This document shows, piece after piece, positions 24,494 through 29,939 of a stretch of 29,939 nt of DNA. The notes under the pieces were generated by a model. It did no database searches and was not told the DNA's origin. It saw only the letters and a list, made by a program, of their open reading frames with translations. The first letter of the stretch is position 1. The number at the start of each line of letters is the position of its first letter. The position numbers and the translations under genes are program-made. The stretch is taken from positions 1 to 29,939 of the forward strand of contig JAVKLU010000056.1 of the NCBI GenBank assembly GCA_031538895.1. Direction: 5' to 3'. Source of the DNA: JAVKLU01 sp031538895. GTDB taxonomy: Bacteria; Pseudomonadota; Gammaproteobacteria; Burkholderiales; Burkholderiaceae.

Positions 24494-25456
24494 ATTTATT
24501 GACTTCGCGGATACCGTGTTGCTCTGAAAATGTTCTTTCAAGGTTGCGACAAACAAGGTGGCTGCGGGTGACAAGGCGTGATCGGTGCGCGTGATGATGC
24601 CGTAAGGCTCCAGTTGAATGTCTAAATCAATCGGTAATTGAACCAAGTTTAATTTTTGCGGCATTTGTATGCTCTCAGGCGGCAAGGCGGCAAGGTGTTG
24701 GCCGTGTTGCAGCAGTTGCACCACCAAACGCGTATCGGCAGTTTCGATCACATTGGTGGGTAAATGTAGGCCGACGACACGAAACGCCGTTTCAATTCGT
24801 GTGCGCAAAAAGCTGCCGGTGGGCGGCAAAATCCAAGCTTCCTGCACTAACAGCGCCAGGGTTAAATGCGCTTTTTTGACCCGCGCCAAAGGATGCGTCT
24901 TGCCGACGATGATGAGATGATTTTCTTCTCCCAAAACGTCAAATTGGAGTTGTTCGCTGGAACTGCTGTCGAGCATACGTCCAACAATAATGTCTAACTG
25001 TCGCTGCAATAAACGTTTAATCAGAGGCAAGCTGTAATCCAATTCGATTGACAAGTGAATTTCTGGGTAACGTTGATTAAAGGCCAGGCAGGCATTGGGA
25101 ATGTTGTGGGCCGCAGGGCCGCTGATGGTACCTAATGCGACGTGTCCTTGCGTACCTTTGCGCAAGGCGGTAATTTCTGCTTCTGCGGCCTGCATCTCGT
25201 ACAACATCGAGCGCGCGCGTCGAATCAACACTTCACCATACAGATTGGGCGTAATGCCGCGACTGTGACGTTCAAATAATGTCATCCCTAAAGCGTGTTC
25301 CAGTTCGGCCAGCAGTTTGGACGCGGCGGGTTGGGCGATTTCTAATTGCTGGGCGGCCGCCAAAATACTGGCGTGATCGGCCAGAGCAACCAACAACAAG
25401 ACGTGGCGCATCTTTAGGTGATAGCGCAAAAATTTTGAAATTTCGATTGAGCTCAT
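24482..25456 (-). CDS. LysR-family transcriptional regulator
   Basis: The 324-residue protein has the N-terminal winged helix-turn-helix of LysR regulators (about 16-75; LAAAQQLEIAQPAASKLLAE then LEHALGMTLFERHSRGI) and a C-terminal periplasmic-binding-protein-like effector domain (about 100-310). Its start, SKFLRYHLKMRHVLLLVALA, resembles the GbpR/PcaQ/CbbR-like branch, regulators of sugar or aromatic-acid use. It is divergent from the dehydratase gene at 25674 with a 217-bp gap, the classic layout for a LysR protein controlling its neighbour. The inducer is probably a sugar acid, by inference from that neighbour. The C-terminus runs into a 14-bp tandem array. Confidence 0.9.
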   Translation of the reverse strand: MSSIEISKFLRYHLKMRHVLLLVALADHASILAAAQQLEIAQPAASKLLAELEHALGMTLFERHSRGITPNLYGEVLIRRARSMLYEMQAAEAEITALRKGTQGHVALGTISGPAAHNIPNACLAFNQRYPEIHLSIELDYSLPLIKRLLQRQLDIIVGRMLDSSSSEQLQFDVLGEENHLIIVGKTHPLARVKKAHLTLALLVQEAWILPPTGSFLRTRIETAFRVVGLHLPTNVIETADTRLVVQLLQHGQHLAALPPESIQMPQKLNLVQLPIDLDIQLEPYGIITRTDHALSPAATLFVATLKEHFQSNTVSAKSINLRK

Positions 25457-25673
25457 TCGATTGAGTCCATTTTTTACCCAAAATAAACTACGTATCTAAA
25501 GCCACTCTCTCGACTGAAAATAATCGCTTGACGCACGACAAAAGCAGCTCAGATTGCTGAACGACAAAGTTTCTAGATATTCTTTTTTATTATACATAAT
25601 TGAAAAAATCATATTATTTTGTTTAGGTCTTAACAATTAGTATTCCCCTCATAAAAATTTAAAAGAGACAAAA
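25457..25673. promoter_or_regulatory. Divergent control region between the lysR gene and the dehydratase
   Basis: This AT-rich gap separates two divergent starts. ATTAT-AC-ATAAT (25589-25600) is a perfect dyad with 5-bp arms that contains a TATACAT sequence usable as a -10 box for the rightward gene. A second weak dyad, AGCA-N8-TGCT, lies near 25543-25558. No convincing -35 box is paired with the TATACAT. The ribosome site before the ATG at 25674 is weak (AAGAGA). Confidence 0.4.
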
Positions 25674-27407
25674 ATGGTGACAAAAAAACTGCTCCGCTCC
25701 CAATCTTGGTTTACCGGAACCGATAAAAACAACTTCATTCATCGCAGTTGGATGAAAAGCGAGGGCTTGCCAGACGACAGCTTTGACGGTCGTCCGGTGA
25801 TTGGCATTTGCAATACCTGGAGCGAACTCACGCCGTGCAATCAGCACTTCAGACAGATCGCACAAAAGGTGCGCGAGGGTGTTTTGCAAGCAGGCGGGCT
25901 GCCGCTGGAGTTTCCGGTCAGCTCTTTGGGTGAAACCTTGATGCGTCCGACGGCAATGCTGTTTCGCAATCTCGCCGCGATGGATGTAGAAGAAGCCATT
26001 CGTGCGCACCCGATGGATGGTGTGGTCTTGCTCGCCGGCTGTGACAAAACCACGCCCGCAACTTTGATGGGCGCGGCCAGCGTGGACTTGCCCACGATTT
26101 TGGTGTCGGGCGGCCCAATGCTTAATGGCAACTATCGCGGTCAACCGATTGGTTCGGGCACGCATGTTTGGAAATTTTCCGAAGCCGTGCAAGCTGGGCA
26201 AATGACCAAGACGCAATTCATGCAAGCCGAGTCCTGCATGTCACGTTCGGCAGGCTCTTGCATGACGATGGGCACGGCCTCTACCATGGCCTGCTTGGCC
26301 GAGGCTTTGGGCATGACTTTGCCGGGCAATGCTGCCATTCCTGCGGTGGACTCGCGCCGCTACGAATTGGCCCAGCGTTCGGGGCGCGCGATTGTCGAAA
26401 TGGTGCAGGCCAATCGTTGCCCCAGCCATTTAATGACGCGCGCGGCGTTTGAAAATGCCATTCGTGTCTGCGCCGCCATTGGCGGCTCTACCAATGCCGT
26501 GATTCATTTGATTGCGATTGCGGGGCGTTTGGGCGTGCCGCTCACCTTGGATGACTGGCAGCGTGTCGGACGCGGCGACGGTGGCATCCCCACCTTGGTC
26601 AACCTCATGCCATCGGGGCAATACCTGATGGAAGATTTTTATTACGCCGGTGGCTTGCCTGTGGTGCTTAAACGTTTGCTCGCCGCAGGCCTGCTCGATG
26701 GCAGTGCCCTCACCGCCAATGGACAAACATTGGCGCAAACGGTACAAGATGCGGAATGCTTTAACGATGAGGTGATTCGTCCAATTGACCGGCCTATCTG
26801 TGCCAGCGGTGGTCTGGCCGTGGTCAAGGGTAATTTGGCACCGCGTGGCGCGGTCATCAAACCTTCTGCGGCGAGTGAAAAACTCCTAAAACACCGCGGC
26901 CGCGCTGTGGTGTTTGAAAACATCGAGGACTATCACGCCCGCATTCAGGACCCAGCCCTCGAGATTGATGCGGACTCGGTGATGGTGCTTAAAAACTGTG
27001 GCCCGCAAGGCTACCCAGGCATGGCCGAAGTGGGCAATATGGGCTTGCCCCCAAAACTCTTGGCGCAAGGCATCACCGACATGGTGCGCATCTCGGATGC
27101 GCGCATGAGTGGCACTGCTTTTGGTACCGTGGTGTTGCATGTGACTCCTGAAGCGGCAGCCGGTGGCCCGCTGGCTCTGGTGCAAAACGGTGACTGGATT
27201 GCGCTGGATGTGTTGGCGGGCAGTTTGCAACTCGAAGTCTCCGATACCGAACTCGCCCAGCGGCGCAGTCAATGGGTGGCACCCGCGCGTCCGCAGTCGG
27301 GCTACGCGCATCTGTATGTCCAGCACGTGCTGCAAGCGGATGAGGGGGCAGATTTTGATTTCTTGCGCGGCAAGCGTGGCGCACAGGTGTTGCGCGAATC
27401 GCACTAA
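25674..27407 (+). CDS. IlvD/Edd-family dehydratase, probably L-arabinonate (sugar acid) dehydratase
   Basis: The enzyme dehydrates a sugar acid, or dihydroxy acid, to a 2-keto-3-deoxy acid. The 577-residue length and three cluster cysteines, Cys55 (ELTPCNQHF), Cys123 (LLAGCDKTTPATLMGA) and Cys196 (SAGSCMTMGTASTMACLAEA), lie four residues before the cysteines I recall for the [2Fe-2S] L-arabinonate dehydratase of Rhizobium (59, 127, 200). That spacing and the N-terminus (SQSWFTGTDKNNFIHRSWMK) favour this group over branched-chain IlvD or Edd. The C-terminal domain has NCGPQGYPGMAEVG (441-454) and the active-site DARMSG with Ser479. It is divergent from a LysR gene that may control it. The following enzymes of the pathway are not in the window. 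The codons are more GC-rich than those of the core genes, so it may have been acquired. Confidence 0.85.
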   Translation: MVTKKLLRSQSWFTGTDKNNFIHRSWMKSEGLPDDSFDGRPVIGICNTWSELTPCNQHFRQIAQKVREGVLQAGGLPLEFPVSSLGETLMRPTAMLFRNLAAMDVEEAIRAHPMDGVVLLAGCDKTTPATLMGAASVDLPTILVSGGPMLNGNYRGQPIGSGTHVWKFSEAVQAGQMTKTQFMQAESCMSRSAGSCMTMGTASTMACLAEALGMTLPGNAAIPAVDSRRYELAQRSGRAIVEMVQANRCPSHLMTRAAFENAIRVCAAIGGSTNAVIHLIAIAGRLGVPLTLDDWQRVGRGDGGIPTLVNLMPSGQYLMEDFYYAGGLPVVLKRLLAAGLLDGSALTANGQTLAQTVQDAECFNDEVIRPIDRPICASGGLAVVKGNLAPRGAVIKPSAASEKLLKHRGRAVVFENIEDYHARIQDPALEIDADSVMVLKNCGPQGYPGMAEVGNMGLPPKLLAQGITDMVRISDARMSGTAFGTVVLHVTPEAAAGGPLALVQNGDWIALDVLAGSLQLEVSDTELAQRRSQWVAPARPQSGYAHLYVQHVLQADEGADFDFLRGKRGAQVLRESH

Positions 27408-27415
27408 CGGACTGC

Positions 27416-27460
27416 TAGCTGAGTAAGTAGTAACTGAGTAAATAGTAACTGAGTAAGTCG
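27416..27460. repeat. 15-bp tandem triplication after the dehydratase stop, rich in stop codons
   Basis: Three copies: TAGCTGAGTAAGTAG, TAACTGAGTAAATAG and TAACTGAGTAAGTCG. They begin eight bases after the stop at 27405-27407 and hold TAG, TAA and TGA in several frames, so any read-through would end here. Confidence 0.85.
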
Positions 27461-27520
27461 TCGGTAAATGGTTTTTTACAGGTGGTTTTTTCAATGGCAA
27501 TTTTGAACAACAGGAGAGAC

Positions 27521-27544
27521 AGCATGAAAAACAGCATGAAAAAC
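27521..27544. repeat. 12-bp tandem duplication of the lipoprotein start codon
   Basis: AGCATGAAAAAC occurs twice in a row, giving two in-frame ATG codons four codons apart (27524 and 27536) and the N-terminus MKNSMKNN. Confidence 0.85.
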
Positions 27545-28924
27545 AACATAAAACAGCAATTACTGAAATCAAGTATGGCTTGCATGATCCTGGGCGCGAC
27601 CCTGGCCATGACCGCCTGCGGTGGAAGTTCGTCCGATCCAACCACGCCAACCACGCCAACCACGCCAAGCACCACCGCTTCAGCGACGGACTTGGACTGC
27701 GGCTTAACTGCCATTGCACAGGTGGGCGACACCTTGACTTGTACGCTCAAGGGTGGCGTCAACTTGGCGGCGGGCTACAGCTTTACCGTCAGCATTGGCG
27801 ACAAGGATGTGTGCGCGGCCAGTCCAGTGGCAACTGCACGTGAAAAAGCAGGCGGCACGGCGACATCGCGCGCCTATTCTTGCGTGTTGGGTAATACCAC
27901 CGGCACGGCCACGGCAGCAGTTAAAGATGGCACCAACCTGATTAAAAGCTCGGGCAATGTAGGCATTGCCTTGTGGAAAAAAGTGCAACCGGCCACATCC
28001 CTCGCCAAATTCAACAGCATCGCCACGGGTGGTGGTAAATGGGTCGCGGTCGGAGTGAAAAGTATTTACACCAGTGCGGATGGCGTCACTTGGGCGGCGG
28101 CGACAGGAGTCCCTGCGGCGCAGCAAAGCGCCGAGTGGTATCAAGTGATACACGACGGCACGCGCTTCATCGCGGTAGGGCAAGTAATTACTTCAGGCAC
28201 CACCACCTATGAGGACAAGGGCTACGCCCTCTACAGTACCGATGGTAATACTTGGACTGCAATTTACGCAGGCGGAAACGCTTGGGTAGATGGGGCAAAA
28301 TATCCAGTCGCACTGAACGGCGTGACCGTGGGCGGCGGAAAAACAATCGTGATGGGGGGGGGCAATAGCTCCGCCTATAGCGTGCCTGACGTAACGGATC
28401 AATGGGCAAATTGGACTTGGGCGGGCGATGCTTCCGCTGGCTCTTGGGACCAAAAACTGGCCTACGACACGAAAAACAGCAAAGTCATTGCGGTGGCATC
28501 CAAAGCCGGCAGCACTGGCGCTTTGATTACGGCAGCAAGCACGGTAGCTGCAAATGCTGATTGGACAGTACAAACCACGACCGGCGCAAAAGAACTGCTT
28601 GGTGTCGCGTGTTCCAGTGCCTGGTGTGTGAGCGTCGGAAAAGGCGGCAGCAATTACTACAGCGGTGATGCCACAGCCTGGACGGCTGGCGGGAGCTCAA
28701 CGCATGAATTGCGCGGGGTCGCCAGTATCGATAGTGCTAAATTTATCGCGGTCGGCAATAACGGCAGCAAGTCTGCTGTGCTTCTCACCACCGACTATGG
28801 CAAGACTTGGGCGGATAAATCGGATGTGAATTTAGGCGACTATTTGCGCGGTGTGGCATGCACCAGTACGCAGTGCATCGCCGTCAGTGAGTCCGGTGGC
28901 ATTGTGTCGATCAAGGGTTTGTAA
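27524..28924 (+). CDS. Lipoprotein with Asp-box repeats (beta-propeller-like), copy 1
   Basis: The 466-residue product is a predicted lipoprotein: a basic N-terminus, a hydrophobic stretch SSMACMILGATLAMTAC and the lipobox Cys32, followed by GGSSSDP and a TTP-repeat linker. Residues 55-145 look like a disulphide-bearing immunoglobulin-like domain (Cys59, 73, 97, 120). From about 160 onward come propeller-like repeats with Asp-box signatures: TSADGVTW (183-190), YSTDGNTW (237-244) and TTDYGKTW near the C-terminus, with recurring FIAVG. Such repeats occur in BNR/sialidase-like and Ycf48-like proteins; no catalytic function is evident. The ATG at 27524 has AGGAGA six bases upstream. A G9 run (28354-28362) within the gene could make expression phase-variable. 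A strong terminator follows. It is related to the next gene. Confidence 0.8.
   Translation: MKNSMKNNIKQQLLKSSMACMILGATLAMTACGGSSSDPTTPTTPTTPSTTASATDLDCGLTAIAQVGDTLTCTLKGGVNLAAGYSFTVSIGDKDVCAASPVATAREKAGGTATSRAYSCVLGNTTGTATAAVKDGTNLIKSSGNVGIALWKKVQPATSLAKFNSIATGGGKWVAVGVKSIYTSADGVTWAAATGVPAAQQSAEWYQVIHDGTRFIAVGQVITSGTTTYEDKGYALYSTDGNTWTAIYAGGNAWVDGAKYPVALNGVTVGGGKTIVMGGGNSSAYSVPDVTDQWANWTWAGDASAGSWDQKLAYDTKNSKVIAVASKAGSTGALITAASTVAANADWTVQTTTGAKELLGVACSSAWCVSVGKGGSNYYSGDATAWTAGGSSTHELRGVASIDSAKFIAVGNNGSKSAVLLTTDYGKTWADKSDVNLGDYLRGVACTSTQCIAVSESGGIVSIKGL
27641..27667. repeat. 9-bp tandem triplication encoding TTP
   Basis: ACCACGCCA is repeated three times without change and encodes the Thr-Thr-Pro linker just after the lipoprotein anchor. 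Confidence 0.85.
28354..28362 (+). repeat. G9 homopolymer inside the first lipoprotein gene
   Basis: Nine G in a row encode Gly278-Gly280 after Met277. A gain or loss of one base would shift the frame and remove the last 180 or so residues. It is the longest G run seen in this window. Confidence 0.8.
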
Positions 28925-28927
28925 GCT

Positions 28928-28945
28928 GATTAAGCGGATTAAGCG
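28928..28945. repeat. 9-bp tandem duplication after the lipoprotein stop
   Basis: GATTAAGCG is present twice in a row, four bases after the TAA, and runs into the stem of the terminator. Confidence 0.7.
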
Positions 28946-28966
28946 GGGGGCCAGCCCCCCGCTTTA
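28941..28966 (+). terminator. Strong GC-rich terminator hairpin after lipoprotein copy 1
   Basis: AAGCGGGGGG and CCCCCCGCTT form a perfect 10-bp stem with a four-base loop (CCAG), 17 bases after the stop. Only a few T follow, so it is not a textbook T-tract terminator, but the stem is very stable. It separates the two lipoprotein genes. Confidence 0.75.
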
Positions 28967-29003
28967 AAACGCGTCATGAGCCACAGATAGATTTTGAATG
29001 ATA

Positions 29004-29037
29004 AAGAGGAGCGCAAGATGAAGAGGAGCGCAAGATG
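29004..29037. repeat. 17-bp tandem duplication of ribosome site and start codon
   Basis: AAGAGGAGCGCAAGATG occurs twice, each copy with an AGGAG ribosome site and an ATG (29018 and 29035). Because 17 is not a multiple of three, the first ATG reads only MKRSAR and stops at the TGA that overlaps the second ATG. Confidence 0.9.
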
Positions 29038-29939
29038 AACAAGGCACGATTGTTCGGGGCATGGGGTATCGCGAGCTGTGCGCTGGCTGTGTTATCCGCC
29101 TGCGGGGGGGCCAGCAGCGTGGGCAGCGAGCCTGGTGTGCGCCAAGCGCGCGCCTCTTATCACATCACGACGCAAGACTTGAAATCCGTGGCGTATGGTG
29201 AATTTGCGGGCGAATTGGCTGGTGGATTGGCAGGTGGATTGGCAGGTGGATTGGCAGGTGCGGGACGCTTTGTCGCCGTGGGTAATAAAACCATCCTGAC
29301 CAGTACCGACGCCGACACCTGGACCAGCGTGAGTTTGCCCAGCGATTGGCCGGCCATTGCTTTCTCGCATGTTTTTTTTGATGACGCGGCGCAACGCTTT
29401 ATTGCCGCTGGTCCGAAATTAAAAAATGATCAAGGCGATTGGGACAGCAGCTCGGTGGTGGTGTCCAGCGCCGATGGACAAACCTGGGTGCAGGAAAAAA
29501 TCAGCGGCGATGCGGGAGACCCTGCGACATCCCTGATGTGGGGCCAGGTCGTGGGTCTGGTGCGCGCGCCGTTTGGCGATAGCAATCCGCATTACATCTC
29601 AGTGGCGGCGGATAAGGGCAGCGCGTATTACTCGGACGTTTTGCCACCCAAGCTGACCGACAAGTGGTGGTGGATAGGTGATGCGGTAAATGGTGATGCG
29701 GTAAATGGTGATGCGGTAAACGGGGGGTGGGCCTCTAGTCTGGCCTATGACAGCAAGAACGCGCGCCTGGTGGTGGTGGGTGGTAAGAAAACCAGTGACC
29801 AAACCAGTGGCCAAATCAGCGAGCGCGGTTTGGGCTGGGCGACGGGAACAAAAACCGAAAACTGGACCGTGCAGGCTGCGCCCGACAGTCGCGCACAGTT
29901 GCAGCAAGTTGCTTGCAATGCTCAAGGGCGTTGCGTGGC
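29035..29939 (+). CDS. Lipoprotein with Asp-box repeats, copy 2 (3' end outside window)
   Basis: The frame is open from the ATG at 29035 to the window end, 301 codons plus two bases, so the C-terminus is missing. The N-terminus is a lipoprotein signal (MNKARLFGAWGIASCALAVL, then SAC) with lipobox Cys23 followed by a Gly/Ser-rich stretch. Like copy 1 it has repeats with RFVAVGN, Asp-box-like TSTDADTW and SSADGQTW, and blocks that align with copy 1, such as the Trp-rich IGDA block followed by SLAYDSKNARLVVVGGK, and the later ENWTVQ and QVACNAQGRCV. It is therefore a tandem paralogue. Two in-frame repeats, LAGG x4 and GDAVN x3, are expanded. A seven-G run follows the lipobox Cys. The ATG at 29018 is unlikely, since it stops after six codons. 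Function is unknown; it is probably attached to the outer membrane. Confidence 0.78.
   Translation, partial: MNKARLFGAWGIASCALAVLSACGGASSVGSEPGVRQARASYHITTQDLKSVAYGEFAGELAGGLAGGLAGGLAGAGRFVAVGNKTILTSTDADTWTSVSLPSDWPAIAFSHVFFDDAAQRFIAAGPKLKNDQGDWDSSSVVVSSADGQTWVQEKISGDAGDPATSLMWGQVVGLVRAPFGDSNPHYISVAADKGSAYYSDVLPPKLTDKWWWIGDAVNGDAVNGDAVNGGWASSLAYDSKNARLVVVGGKKTSDQTSGQISERGLGWATGTKTENWTVQAAPDSRAQLQQVACNAQGRCV
29215..29262. repeat. 12-bp tandem array encoding LAGG
   Basis: Four copies of TTGGCAGGTGGA (the first and last with small changes) encode LAGG-LAGG-LAGG-LAGA, in frame, near the N-terminus of the second lipoprotein. Confidence 0.88.
29677..29721. repeat. 15-bp tandem array encoding GDAVN
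   Basis: Three copies of GGTGATGCGGTAAAT (last base C in the third) encode GDAVN three times in frame. Copy 1 of the lipoprotein has a single GDA at the matching place, so the expansion is specific to this gene. Confidence 0.88.

Noticed and set aside
26886..27719. 277-residue minus-strand open frame over the dehydratase end and lipoprotein start
   Set aside because: It lies opposite two convincing genes and has a low-complexity Cys/Ser/Phe run produced by the AACAGCAT-type repeats of the lipoprotein start; it has no recognisable domain.

Overview
The window reads as chromosome of a betaproteobacterium, most likely from the Burkholderiales. This is an inference from gene content: an HprK next to dxs and mutY, a 328-residue malate dehydrogenase of the betaproteobacterial type, aat followed by greB, and tilS, pepA and ftsB close together. 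The core genes have a moderate GC content and use many AT-ending codons. No genus can be named from the sequence alone.

The left two thirds (1 to about 17245) is mostly core housekeeping. It holds the 3' end of hldD (LPS heptose precursor), aat (N-end rule tRNA-protein transferase), greB (transcript cleavage factor), a leftward hprK-dxs-unknown gene run, the divergent mutY, the TCA-cycle genes mdh, acnA and icd, then ftsB (division), pepA (aminopeptidase A) and tilS (tRNA-Ile lysidine synthetase). Two pieces look inserted. One is an Mrr-type restriction nuclease gene between acnA and icd. The other is a MITE-like element of about 130 bp with 16-17 bp terminal inverted repeats and a TAAA target duplication between icd and ftsB.

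From about 17246 to 24294 lies a leftward defence operon: a broken SNF2-type helicase, a DinD-like protein, a type III DNA methyltransferase (Mod), a DUF1016/YhcG-type PD-(D/E)XK nuclease and a type III restriction subunit (Res). Every junction is a 4-base ATGA overlap. The helicase has lost its whole middle, so that its Walker A region is joined directly to its C-terminal tail. The Res C-terminus is altered by a frameshift in a run of seven G. The segment of mod that should encode the target-recognition domain is visibly AT-richer than its flanks.

Right of this (24482 to 27407) a LysR-type regulator diverges from an IlvD/Edd-family dehydratase whose three cluster cysteines match the L-arabinonate dehydratase group. 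The end of the window holds two tandem, related lipoprotein genes with Asp-box (BNR-like) repeats; the second runs off the window.

A theme across the window is short tandem duplication (9-17 bp units, 2-4 copies). In coding sequence the units are multiples of three and sit in linkers. Outside genes they cluster at stop and start codons. Together with a G9 run in the first lipoprotein and the G7 in res, this suggests frequent replication slippage and possible phase variation.
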